Positions 45,134-55,289 of a DNA stretch of 64,000 nucleotides are shown here, one piece after another. Where the stretch lies: assembly GCA_933207985.1 (NCBI GenBank), contig OW240912.1:256651847-256715846 (forward strand), in the 5' to 3' direction. Position 1 is the stretch's first letter; each line of letters begins with the position of its first letter. The notes beneath the pieces are model-generated. The model was given only the letters and a program-made list of their open reading frames with translations. It did no database searches and was not told the origin of the DNA. This stretch comes from Pelobates cultripes (taxonomy: Eukaryota; Chordata; Amphibia; Anura; Pelobatidae). Position numbers and translations under genes: made by a program.

Positions 45134-45233
45134 NNNNNNNNNNNNNNNNNNNNNNNNNNNNNNNNNNNNNNNNNNNNNNNNNNNNNNNNNNNNNNNNNNN
45201 NNNNNNNNNNNNNNNNNNNNNNNNNNNNNNNNN
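45134..45233. other. Assembly gap (100 N)
   Basis: Undefined bases of exactly 100 positions, a standard gap placeholder. It lies within the minisatellite, so the true array length is unknown. Confidence 0.99.
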
Positions 45234-45849
45234 AATGTGTGTGTATGGTGTGGTGTGTGTGTGTAAACACCCCCCCAGCCTACCTGTCACTGGAGGATGT
45301 TGCTGGGGGTCAGGCAGCCATCTTCTGCAGCAGCATGGGCTGCTGCATTACGGCGGGGGCGGGGCTTATCGTCGGGAGGTGGGGCTTCGTTTGGGGGCGG
45401 GGCCTGTGCCTGGGAGCCAATCAGTGCTCCCTCCAGCCACAGACAGCCCCCAGCACCTCAGCAGTGCATTCCCTCTGGCTGTAACAGGCTGTTACAGTCC
45501 GAGGGAAGCCCATGGCCAGCAAGTTGCCGGCATTTGGGGGGGCCCAGCATTTGGGGGGGCACAGCATGATGTAGGGGGGGCCATGGCCCCCTCTGGCCCC
45601 CCCCTAGCGACGCCACTGCTTAGAAGTGATTATCCAAGGGAGCATGCAGAGCATAGCAATCCCTTGTAGTGATATAGCAATTCCCGCAATAAGAGACAGG
45701 ACTCGAGATTGAGGGTGAACGTACCCATTCTTTGTAAAACACAGTTAAAGGGCCAGAAACTGTTTTTGTTCTTAGGTGCAGGGCAATGTGGATGATGGCA
45801 GGAAAACAAAAGGTAGAGGTTACCAGGCAACATGGTAGGAGGTTGTTAC

Positions 45850-46064
45850 AATCTATCTATCTGTTTCTATCTATCTCTATTTCTTTTTCTCTATCTGTTC
45901 TTTCTTTCTATCTATCTATCTCTATCTGTTTCTTTTTATCTATCTGTCTATTTCTTTCTATATATCTCTATCTATCTATCTTTCTATCTCTATATATCTT
46001 TTTCTATCTATCTATTTCTATCTATCTATTTCTTTTTTCTATCTATCTATCTATCTATCTATCT
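45850..46064. repeat. (TCTA)n-rich microsatellite tract
   Basis: Starts at the LTR terminus GTTACA and ends before GGGTTCCTTTTGC. Confidence 0.95.
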
Positions 46065-46660
46065 GGGTTCCTTTTGCTTCTCAAAGTAGTGATGGTTATT
46101 CAGTATTCCCAGTATTAGGTGTGTGACTATACAGGAGTTTCCAAGAATTAATTGCTTTTATTGGTAATCCATTAAAAATATATACTAAAATACAATGTTT
46201 AAAACAAGAAAATAAATAAATATAGATACCAGATGAGAGTGTCTCTGGGTGACTGAATAGTCCAATAAATGTCCAACGCGTTTCAATCTTAAATGGGCTT
46301 TCTCAGTTGGCTGTATATCTTCTTATAACTTTTTCTCTTTTACCCCTTAATGCCGTTACCGTGTTCTATGCCGTCCCCATTATAATGGACTTTAAAGCCG
46401 TTGCGGCGGCATAGAACGCCGTAACAGCTGAAGCCCCCAGGAGGTGAGATTTACTCTTTGGGAGGACTCCCTGACAGCCTAGGCAGCCCTCCCACGGCAA
46501 ATGAAGCCCCCGGGGGCCATGTCATCGTTCGCAAAGAGCGATCACATGGCCCCCTTGCTGGCTGTTGATCTGCCAGCAGGGGGACTGTCTGAAACGTCAG
46601 ACAGTCCCCCTGCTTGTGGGAAGTGTAAAAAAAAATATTAAACATGTTTTAAAACAAATT
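46065..46660. repeat. Interspersed repeat fragments
   Basis: GTCCAACGCGTTTCAATC with GGGCTTTCTCAGTTGG near 46273-46311 resembles the ACGCGTTTCGACC/GTCTTCCTCAGG signature of the inverted arms at 21515-21541. From about 46340, TTACCCCTTAATGCCG and a GCCGTTGCGGCGGC palindrome look like part of another short element. Neither could be delimited. Confidence 0.4.
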
Positions 46661-46665
46661 AAATG

Positions 46666-46719
<54 letters not shown>

Positions 46720-46977
46720 AAAAAAGTAACTGTATCTTGCACTCAGACTCCAGTTCCCAAACCGGGTGCACTCCCAGGGCTCCAAACATCCAAATAGTTA
46801 TAATAGAAGGTTGCACTCGCGGATTCCATAAAATTTTACTTTTAATCAGTCTTTCATCAGGATAATATATATATGTAACGTCATACACAGTGTGTTTTAA
46901 TGTCAATATAAGTACATATATCAGTATTAAAATACACATAGAATGACGTTACATATATATATTATCCTGATGAAAGT

Positions 46978-47011
<34 letters not shown>

Positions 47012-47132
47012 ACATTTATATATACACGTATAATTACAATAATAAATAAATAAAATATTGACACAAAATTTAATATAAATTTAATATAATTTTTTATTAA
47101 TTCATATGTAATTTCATTCTAACTGTATTTTG

Positions 47133-47177
<45 letters not shown>

Positions 47178-47384
47178 TAACAAAATACACTTAGAATGAC
47201 ATTCTATATATATATATCTATCTATATATAAAATATAAATAACCGCAAATATTTATATATAGATAAATATATATAATTACATAAATAACTACATAAGTGT
47301 ACGCGTAGACTTTAAATACATATATATGTATAAATATTAAAATTCTACGTGTATATTTAAGTAATATTTTAACATAATTTTATA
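46661..47384. repeat. AT-rich repeats with an inverted hairpin
   Basis: Several (TA)n runs. A hairpin pairs TTTCATCAGGATAATATATA (46851-46870) and the following GTAACGTCAT with ATGACGTTACATATAT..TATCCTGATGAAAG (46943-46976). The segment 46941-47053 is copied inside the DIRS gag at 48985. Confidence 0.8.
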
Positions 47385-47386
47385 AC

Positions 47387-47535
47387 AAGACACGGAGGCT
47401 CATATTGCATATCCCTTTCTTTACTGTCCACCAATAGCAGCAAAGAATACAAACAGAATGAAAAAAATAATGAACATACAGTAACATAGGCCCCTCCCTG
47501 CGTAGGGTCCCACTATAATAGGCAGCATTTCCCTA
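47387..47535. repeat. DIRS left inverted terminal repeat
   Basis: AGACACGGAGGCTCATATTG, then ATATCCCTTTCTTTACTGTC and CACCAATAGCAGCAAAGAAT. The reverse complement is found at 51030-51160 with the same order and few differences. Confidence 0.92.
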
Positions 47536-48104
47536 CCATTTCCCTCTTTCTTTGCTGCTCCGATACAAAGATAAGTACATGTCACATCTTCTCTCTGATT
47601 ACTTGTTTATTACCTGCTATTGATATTATTATTGATACCCTTGCATTACACTGTATAGGTTTATCTGTTATTGATTCTTTTATTGTCTTCCATTTTATTT
47701 ATTAGAGATTTTTTGTTATTTGTTTTTCTCTGCTTGTTGATGCTACACATCTGTGTGTGTTTTCTGTGTACCCAGGGTCCAGACCTCCCCTGTTATATTG
47801 ATTGTTTATTACCCCTTTTCAACTGACCTAGTCCTTGTGTCTTTCCTTGTGCCTTTCCTTGTGTTTTTCCTTATCTCCGTCTTGCTGTTTTCCTCTCCCT
47901 GTCCCTTGGCGCCCTTTTGCACCCGTTCTCAGCTGTGTTCGGCTGTTTTTCATGCACGAATTAAGCCCGTTCGGCTGATTCATCACAAACACATGCTGTT
48001 CACTTTTCGCCTGTTTGCCGCGTTCAACTAATTTTTTGCACAAACTGCTCGTTCGTCTGTTTTTTCCACTCTTCCTTATATTAGTCTAATATGACAGACG
48101 CTCA

Positions 48105-49574
48105 GTGACAGACGCCATAATGGCAGCCATGGGGTCCATGTCATCTACCCTCTCCCACACTATTTCTCAAGCCCTATTGCCACGTCCTTCAGACGAACAT
48201 TTCTCGGGCTCCACAATACCACTATCGCGTCCTGCTGTGGACCCGCCGGGAGAGGCACCCAGAAAGGCTACCCAAAAGTCCAAACATCCCTCTGCCTCCA
48301 GAAACTCTATGACTGGCGTACCTATGGTCGCCCCTGAAAGCGTGTCCCATCCACGCAAAAGAGCCTTTCCGCACCAGGCTGAACGGGCGCGGTTATGGAA
48401 ATGTGCCAGAGCACAGTTAGAGAGCGATTCCGACTCAGATATCAGGTCAGGTGAGGAGGCTAAGATTGAGTCGGACAGTGACTCTGATATGGATGTCACA
48501 GATGTGGGCTTTGACCTCCTTCCCTCTGCGCAGAGACGTCCGGAGGAGATACAGGGACTAGGCACCCCGTGGCTGTTGGGTCCGCCCTCGTGGATCCGTT
48601 AGGTGTCCCACTGTTCAACCCGGTCGGCAGAGTGGCTCCAGGCCGACCACGTTGCCACGTACATTGAGAATTGGGTACGGCGCTCTCTTAGCAAAGCGGC
48701 ATTTAACAAATTGAGGACGGAGTGTCCCAGGCATGTGGTGCCCAATAAAATATGTGACACTCCTGAGGTAGACCCCAAAATGACTCAGTTCCTCACTAAA
48801 CTGGGCTGGAACCCCCATAATGGGCTATATTCTGCATTGAAATCTTGCCAGGATAAACACCTGGATATTTTTGGCCCTCTGGCCAAATTGTTTGACTTGG
48901 CGGAAGATGCCAGAGCGGGGAACCGCATGGTTGACCCTGAAGACCTACATGGTTGGGTCCAGAGAGCAATTTGTATTGCCGGGAGAATGACGTTACATAT
49001 ATATATATTATCCTGATGAAAGTCCTACATATATATATATATTTTACATTTATATATACACGTATAATTACAATAATAAATAAATACAATCTATATAGAA
49101 CGGCGTAAAGCCATCTTGTTTAAAATTGAACCAAAGCTGGACAATCTTGCCCTCACAGAAGCTGGTAAGGACGCCCAAGGCTTACTCTTCAGCAATTGCT
49201 TTATTAAAGACTTAGGGTGTTTCGTTGGGGCATTTACAGCCCTTGACAAGGCCCAGTCCTCCATGATATGGGTATTCCAGGGGCGGGTCTCCACCAGGGC
49301 CGGCAGATTCAGGAGCCGTCTGTCCGGCCGTACCTACTTACAATCCCATGGCACGGGACGAGGCTCCTTCCAGCAACGTGCTAACTACCAGGAGACTAAT
49401 ACCCGTGCCACTTTCTTCCCGTCACGCAGACGCCAGTGGCGATCCAGAGGTTTCCAGGGCAACTCCAGTTCCAGACGACCTTACGGTGAGTTCCCTCATA
49501 CCTCGTATTTCTTCTCATGTTTGTGTAGCGGGCAGACTCCAACATTTTTTCCCAGCTTGGTCACTATTACCTAA
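48105..49574 (+). pseudogene. DIRS gag-like ORF1
   Basis: The N-terminus MTDAIMAAMGSMSS opens a Ser-, Pro- and Lys-rich region with two acidic SDSDSD clusters. After a frame change around 48600 comes the conserved DIRS region. It includes SAEWLQADHVATYIENWVRR, KLRTECPRHVVPNKICDTPE, and ending GWVQRAICIAG. The protein is then interrupted by AT-rich DNA (48985-49086). It resumes with KIEPKLDNLALTEAG and FVGAFTALDKAQSS and ends in an Arg/Ser-rich tail. DIRS ORF1 is thought to act like Gag in RNA packaging. Confidence 0.85.
48985..49086 (+). repeat. AT-rich insertion copied from 46941-47053
   Basis: GAATGACGTTACATATATAT, TATCCTGATGAAAGTCCTA, then TTTTACATTTATATATACAC and a final AATAAATAAATA follow the same order as upstream of the element at 46941-47053. 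The main difference is a shorter TA run. It breaks the gag frame after CIAG. Confidence 0.9.
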
Positions 49575-50578
49575 GACCCTTGGGTGCTAACCACTGTGCG
49601 GGGTTTCCAGATAGTGGGGCACCTTGTACACATTCCCCCTCCTCGACCGATCTGCTTCTCACGCCGGGATCGCAGATTGATCGACGAAGAACTCTCCACC
49701 CTCCTTGTCAAAGAGGCTATAGAACGGGCACCTCTCAACCCCGCAGGTGTCATAAGCAACATTTTCCTGGTGGAAAACAAGGGCGTTCAAATGAGGCCCG
49801 TCATAAATCTGCGCCCCCTCAATGCCATGGTTCGGTACCGCCATTTCAAGATGGAGAGTATTCACCTGCTATGAGATCTCCTACACGGAGACTGGCTAGC
49901 AAAACTAGATCTCAAAGATGCATACCTGACTGTACGGATTGCAGTGACATCCCGAGACCTCCTGTGCTTCCACTGGCGGCACGATATTTAGCGATTTACC
50001 TGCCTGCCCTTTGGCCTCTCCTCAGCACTGTGGTGCTTCACGAAACTGCTGCAACCTGCGATGGCCTGGTTGCACAGTTGGGGGGTTTGTCTAATCATAT
50101 ACCTAGACGACATCCTTCTCATGGCTCAGGAGTGCTCCACTCTCCTTACACACCTATGGGTGGCCATAAACCTCCTTTCTCGCTTGGGATTCATTATCAA
50201 CTGGGAAAAGTCGTGCCTGACCCCCGCCACTCACATGGAATTCCTAGGGTGACTCGAGGGAGGCGACGCTGAGCCTACCGATGACCAAGATTCGATCCAT
50301 CCTTGCGACAGCTTGCACGGCTCATCGGCCTATTGGCCTCATCTATACATGCAGTATTTCCAGGCCCGCTCCACTACCAAGCGCTGCAGAGCCTGAAAAT
50401 AATGCACCTAAGGGCCGGTGCATCCTATGGGGATCTGGTGTCCCTGGACAGCGAAACAAAGGACGAATTACGATGGTAGATCCTCAACCTGTCCGTGTGG
50501 AACTGCAAAACGATCTTCGGCTCACTGCCAGAATTCACTATCGACTGTGATGCGAGCTTTCATGGCTGGGGGACCCAT
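49560..50578 (+). pseudogene. DIRS reverse transcriptase and start of RNase H
   Basis: Blocks in order: QIVGHLVHIPPPRPICFSRR, LVKEAIERAPLNPAGVISN, and MRPVINLRPLNAMVRYRHFK. Then MESIHLL ends in a TGA, but the frame continues with a catalytic LDLKDAYL-like segment near 49900-49930. The box IIYLDDILLMAQ follows at 50088-50126. The RNase H start DCDASFHGWGTHCNG lies near 50540-50582, where an LTR end begins. Several frame changes are present. Confidence 0.85.
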
Positions 50579-51027
50579 TGTAACGGACTGTTTTGCACCC
50601 AAGAGGTTAAAAAACGTTTAGGCGATATTCTCCTTTTCAGATGCACAGATAGCTACTGCAATCACCAATCTCCCGAACTGCAAACACATGAAAACTCCAA
50701 CTCCTGAACAGGAAACACACGAATGCTGTAAACAGCTGAACAGTAAAAACCATATGAACAGTTTACACTCCTGGCAGTCGCACTGTAACAGTATACAATC
50801 CAATTCCCCCCAAGAACGAGATGACACTTTGTTTGAGGGTCAAGCAATACTGATTTACTGGGGCTACCTGCCCGGCTTTTATGCAGGTCTCCCACCTGGT
50901 GGACACTCCCCTAGTGACCAGATGGAAGACTGGGAAACATATTGGACCTTAACCAATCACAGGCTTACAATCCCACAATGCATCACAATCCCTCCTCTCT
51001 GTCCTGGAGATAATTGGGAATTAGTGC
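50579..51027 (-). mobile_element. LTR fragment, Gmr1 family, inside the DIRS element
   Basis: Plus-strand start TGTAACGGACTGTTTTGCAC matches the 3' end of the LTR at 23093 (TGTAACGGACCGTTTTGCAC). It continues through AACAGGAAACACACGAATGC and CTCCTGGCAGTCGCACTG to CTGTCCTGGAGATAATTGGG, then breaks off and joins the DIRS right terminus. About half of the LTR and the DIRS 3' half were lost together. Confidence 0.8.
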
Positions 51028-51165
51028 TGCCTATTATACTGGGACCTGAGCGGGCCTATGTTACTGTATGTTCATTATTTTTTCATTCTGTTTGTATTCT
51101 TTGCTGCTATTGGTGGACAGTAAAGAAAGGGATATGCAATACTCGCCTCCGTGTCTTTAATAAAA
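51028..51165. repeat. DIRS right inverted terminal repeat
   Basis: Reverse complement of 47387-47535: TATTGGTGGACAGTAAAGAA and GGATATGCAATACTCGCCTC among the shared blocks. Confidence 0.92.
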
Positions 51166-51189
51166 TCATGACTTTTCGTCATGTAATAG

Positions 51190-51670
51190 CAAAATCATGC
51201 AATTATGTGATTTAATTAGTTAAAATTTGATTGACATACTTGACAACCCAGGCAAAAAGTGCAGAGAATTTGAATTGCAAGCACTATATTTAACCCTGTA
51301 ACTTTCCAGGACACCTTAAAACCTGTACATTGGGGTTCCATTTTACTCGGGAGACTTCGCTGAAAACAAATATTAGTGTTTCAAAATGGTAACCTCTATT
51401 ACAACAATGATATTTTTAATAAAAGTGACGTTTTTTGCATTTTTCACACACGAACAGCACTTTTACTGACAATATTATTGTTGTAAAGTGTTTTACTGTT
51501 TTAAAACACTTATTTTTGTGTTCAGTGAAGTCTCCCGAGAATAACAGTACCCCCGTGTACAGTTTTTATGGTGTTTTGGAAAGTTAGAGGGTCAAATATA
51601 AGGCTTGCATTTCATTTTTTAGTAGACAAAAAGTAGACAAAAGTAGACAACTTAAGGTATAGCCAATGGG
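51190..51670. repeat. ~460-bp repeat family unit
   Basis: Contains GTACATTGGGGTTCCATTTT, CGGGAGACTTCGCTGAAAAC and AAAGTAGACAACTTAAGGTA, matching units at 33450-34310 and 3790-4998. Confidence 0.65.
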
Positions 51671-51676
51671 GTTTGT

Positions 51677-53084
51677 CCAGGACCAGATTAACATAGGGGC
51701 TGATGGAGTTGCAGCTCCAGGCCCAGGCCCATGGAATAGGCCCACTGATTTAAAAAAAATAAAAAAATAAAAAAATATATATATATATATTTTTTTATTT
51801 TTTTTTCACACACTACTCTTAGGGATTCCACCTGACTTTTATTGGTACAGCCAGTATTTGAGGCTGCCTGGCTGGTGCCAATATTGCAGTGATACTGGCA
51901 ATACAAATGCTGGTATTTTTCTCAGTATAAACAAGAGATTACTATGCAATACTAGCACTGGCCAGTAGGGGTCGCTGAATGTGGAGACAGGCAGGGATAG
52001 GAAGTTCCAGCATATCCCTCCCTGCCTATCTATACAGGGGTGCAGCTACAGAGAGTCCAGACAGCAACTCCCACCCTGCAGAGACAGCCTACAGCTCAGG
52101 GAAGTAAGGGATGGGGGAAAGGCTGCAAGGAGACATACACTGAGACACTAAGGGACATTCGGAGACATTATGACACAGACACATGGGGACACAGTGTCCC
52201 CATGTCTCCCAGCCAGTGTCCCTGGTGTCTCAGTGCCCCCTAGTCTCCCAGTAACCCCTAGTCTCCCAGTGCCCCCAGTCTGCCAGTGTCTCACTGTCCC
52301 CAGGTCTCCTAGTGCCTCCATGTCTCTCAGTGCCTCAAGTGTCACAATGTCCTCATGTCTCCAAGCTAGTGTCCCTAGTGTCTGTGGCCCTGGTGTCTGT
52401 GTCCCCATGTCTCCCAGTCCTCCCATGCCTCAATGTCCCCCAGCCAGTGTCTCTAGTGTCTGTGTCCCTGGTGTCTGTGTCCCCATGTCTTCAAGTGTCC
52501 CCTATTGTCCCATTGTCCCCATGTGTCCCAGCCAGAGTCCCCTAGTCTCCCAGTGTCACTGGTGTCTCTGTGTCCCTAGGTCTCCCCGTGTCCCCAGGTC
52601 TCCCCATCTTCCTAGTGTCCTAGTGACATGGGGACCCTGGGATACATGGGGACACAGGGAGACATGAGACATTGAGACACTGTGATACATAGGATCACTG
52701 GGAGACCTGGGGACATGACACTAGGGGACACTGGGAGACATGGGGCACTGAGACACTGATACATAGGAACACTGAGACCTGGAGTAATCGACACATGGGG
52801 GCACTGGGAGACATGGGGGCACTGGGAGGAATCTATACAGCAGAATCAAACTATAAAAGTAGTTTTTTGGTGATTTTACAGCATTTTCTCTTATGTCACT
52901 CCTTGTAATTTACATGATGTGATGTCACCCATACATATTTATTTATGCAAATTAGTAAGGCCAGTATGTTTTTCCAAGAAAGGTGGCAACCCTAACTACT
53001 TTTCACATACTCTTACTTAAGTATGGAAACTTAAGAGGGATGTATGGGAACAAAACATGTGTAGACTGGCTGACAATGAATATA
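51677..53084. mobile_element. Nested repeat with inverted GGGACACTGGGAG blocks, copy 2
   Basis: It has the same layout as 18846-20422. The start is CAGGACCAGATTAACATAGG, the inner start AGGGATTCCACCT (51821), the inner end AGGTGGCAACCCT (about 52992), and the flank ends AGTTAAAGG. The antisense CCCAGTGTCCC block is about 52190-52615 and the trailing sense block about 52620-52830. The leading sense block is much shorter than in copy 1. Confidence 0.8.
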
Positions 53085-53310
53085 GTTAAAGGGACACTAT
53101 AGTCACCAGAACAACTACAGCTTATTGAATTTGTTCTGGTGAGTAGAATCATTACCATCAGGCCTTTTGCTGTAAACACGGTCTTTTCAGAGAAAATGCA
53201 GTCTTTACATTACAGCCTAGTAATAACTTCACTGGCCACTCCTTAGATGGCTGTTAGAGATCCTTCCTGGGTCATGGCTGCCTAAAATGCATCCAAACAT
53301 TCAGTGTCTC
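53085..53310. mobile_element. MITE fragment (TTAAAGGGACACTATAG end)
   Basis: TTAAAGGGACACTATAGTCA, then CAGAACAACTACAGC..GTTCTGGTGAGTAGAATCAT, CACTGGCCACTCCTTAGATG and GTCTCCTCC match the first 230 bp of the element at 60345, after which LTR sequence takes over. Confidence 0.75.
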
Positions 53311-53317
53311 CTCCAAA

Positions 53318-54370
53318 ATCTGTGGAACTGTTTTGGGCAGGAAAGCCATGCTGGTGGTCGGTCAAATGAGACTTCCAGCTATCTCCCGAACCACTGGGCC
53401 AATTCATATCATTTTTGGATATGTTTGTTCCCTAACTATGCTCATTCTGAAAATTTAAGTTTTATTGAAATTGCATGTATAATTTTGAAGTTATAAAAAT
53501 TATGTAAAAAGTGTATTTTTCGCTTGGATATAATTGAGTTGGTACAGCAATTAACTCAATTATCTCCCAAGCAGAGGGGAGGAATTTACTGTAATGAATG
53601 GGAGTGTTTAACTGTGTGACTGTAAACTATTGGTTTTTGAGTTTGTGTTTTCAGTGCCCAACAAGGTCCACATGGGTGGTAACCTTGTGGGAAAAGTTGT
53701 ATATAAGAAGCAATAAAGCCCCAGTTCCGTCTGTTCTGTTCTGATCTGCTTAACCCTCAACACGTAGCCTCGTCTCGTTATTGTAGGGAACTGCTATGAA
53801 TATGGCCCATGGCTAACACTGTGTTCCCAGACTGCAAAAAGGCTTGTTAGTGCCCTTTTGCCTATATGGTTCGGTAAATTGAGTTTACCGAACAAACTGC
53901 CGAACAACCGGACCACACGCAAGTGGAGTGTGCAGCCAATTTACCTCCCAGAAGCTGTGGTTAACCACAAGCTAATTGACAAATGGCTGGGTGGTTGCCG
54001 TTCATATAGTCGAACACGTCGAGTCGGCCATCTTGTTTTGTAAAACGAGGTCAGCGGTGGAGGGGACAGCTATAATCACTACAGGGATTGCTATGCTCTG
54101 CATACTCCCTAAGCTTCACTGAGCTCTTGTAAGAGATTGTTCCTAATCCTGCTTCGCTCTCTGGGAGAAAGAGAGGTTCACCCACTGAAACCTGGAGCCT
54201 TGTCGTAGGTCCAGGGTGGGTAGGAGATGGCGAGATCCCAACCCAGCAGCGGCGGCACGTGGGGTCTGCAGTACTTATGGTGTCTAGTGCGGTGCTGATG
54301 GTCCTTGGTGAGCACTAGGAACATCCTTTCTACGGTCCAACACTCAGCTAGCCTGGGGCAACCATAACAA
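53318..54370 (+). mobile_element. Gmr1-family LTR, + orientation, 5'-truncated and interrupted
   Basis: It begins mid-LTR (TCTGTGGAACTGTTTTGGGC). It carries hairpin AATTGAGTTGGT/AACTCAATTATCTCC (53530-53566), CAATAAAGCC (53720), and CCCTCAACACGTAGCCTCGT followed by TCTCGTTATTG. A ~270-bp stretch of GTTCGG-rich LTR-like DNA (53790-54060) is inserted before the final part, which closely matches 5960-6220 and ends ACCATAACA at 54371. Confidence 0.7.
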
Positions 54371-54859
54371 CTACATAAATCCATAGATTTATGTAGGCTC
54401 ACTCTGTTTATACACTCTGTTTATACACTCACTCTGTTTATAAACAGGGCTCACTCTGTTTATACACTATATGAATCAGATGATAGCTAGGACGGACATT
54501 AACCTTGCTACTCCAAGTATTGAAAAGAGCAAGGACGACTTGCTTTGAATGGTATGAAGGAATTCTGGGAGTTGTTTTTTTAGCAAATATTGCCTGAATT
54601 TCACATCTCATTCTGTTATTTCTCTGTGGTTCATGCTGTCTATGAGCCTGTTATAAGGTTTTAACATTTTCTTGGAAAGAATATGTCCGTGCAGGGCTAG
54701 GCTGGTTAGTCCATTCTGTAGCAGCAATTAGAGTACAACTTACATCTATCTGCCTCTCCTAGACTCTCCAGTAGTGCTATGTCCTCAATTAGAAGCAATA
54801 ATTTGGAATAGCCATAGATGAACACATATATAATTAATACTGATCTCTCATTCTTACAG
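54371..54859. other. Intron sequence before exon
   Basis: A small tandem ACTCTGTTTATACACT repeat (54400-54465), otherwise plain intron ending in the acceptor TTCTCATTCTTACAG at 54845-54859. Confidence 0.6.
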
Positions 54860-55138
54860 GCTTCTTACAAGAATCCCAATCAGTGCTACTTCATAGAGTG
54901 GCGTGGTTTGGACACCCCTGATTATCCTACAGCTGAATATATGGCTCTGCGTTTTTACTCTGTATCTGGAAATTTCCTGCAAATACAAAGTACTCAAGAA
55001 GAACTGAGCTGCTGGAAAAGCCACAGCATTACGGTGTCCTATGTACTCACCGCAGCAGGAATTGGGAAGGACGTGTGTGGAAATGAAAAGTTAGCACGCA
55101 GTTCAAAAGATACAGATGAATTTACCTTTTACCACATG
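54860..55138 (+). CDS. Alpha-2-macroglobulin-like gene, exon (MG4 end, MG5 start)
   Basis: The acceptor is TTCTTACAG and the donor GTGAGT. The 279-bp, phase 0-0 exon gives 93 residues from ASYKNPNQCYFIEW, through TAEYMALRFYSVSGNFLQIQ and LSCWKSHSITVSYVL, to EFTFYHM. The two Cys (QCYFIEW and LSCWK) align with the conserved Cys pair of A2M (CYGYQW..LPCGH), and FTFYHM matches the LSFYYLIMAKG strand. A further Cys is in KDVCGNE. It joins in frame to the exon ending NFTIK 36 kb upstream, giving FTIKASYKN, and its own 3' end continues in phase into the exon at 62023. Confidence 0.93.
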
Positions 55139-55289
55139 GTGAGTATAAAAAAGTAAATAATTAAATGGCCTCTTGATGAATCACCAAGTGCATGCAAGAT
55201 GTAGTTGAGTTTAATCCCGCATCTGGTGATCAATTTGCAAGAAGAGAGAAGGCGAGAAGGTGTCCGGCAGACGTCTAATCTCCTTATTT

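Larger units (their letters stand above)
43660..45618. mobile_element. Non-autonomous hAT-type element
   Basis: The ends are CAGTGGCGTCTCTAG (43660) and CTAGCGACGCCACTG (45618), with an exact 8-bp duplication CTTAGAAG at 43652-43659 and 45619-45626. The subterminal regions are G/C-rich (GGGGGGGCAC near the left end, CCCCCCTCTGGCCCC at the right). An internal (CA)n minisatellite and a run of N are included. No transposase frame is visible, so movement would need a trans-acting hAT transposase. Confidence 0.9.
43522..45849 (-). mobile_element. LTR fragment (minus), split by a hAT element
   Basis: The parts at 43522-43659 and 45627-45849 read together as one LTR: GACTGGGTACCTACATTGAA, CAAGCTCTTAAAAGAGCTTAG, then CCAAGGGAGCATGCAGAGCA and CAATAAGAGACAGGACTC, to GGTTGTTACA. 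The first part is nearly the same as the LTR start at 20910. It is followed by (TCTA)n. Confidence 0.7.
47385..51165 (+). mobile_element. DIRS-type tyrosine-recombinase retrotransposon, truncated
   Basis: Inverted terminal repeats (47387-47535 versus 51028-51165) enclose a gag-like ORF1 and an RT. DIRS elements use RT plus a tyrosine recombinase and have inverted ends rather than LTRs. The RNase H is cut off after its first block. The recombinase and methyltransferase regions are missing, replaced by part of a gypsy LTR. The frame also holds a ~100-bp foreign AT-rich insertion. It is inactive. Confidence 0.85.

Noticed and set aside
48985..49086. Possible intron within the DIRS gag
   Set aside because: No consensus splice sites at the edges, and the segment is a copy of flanking AT-rich DNA.
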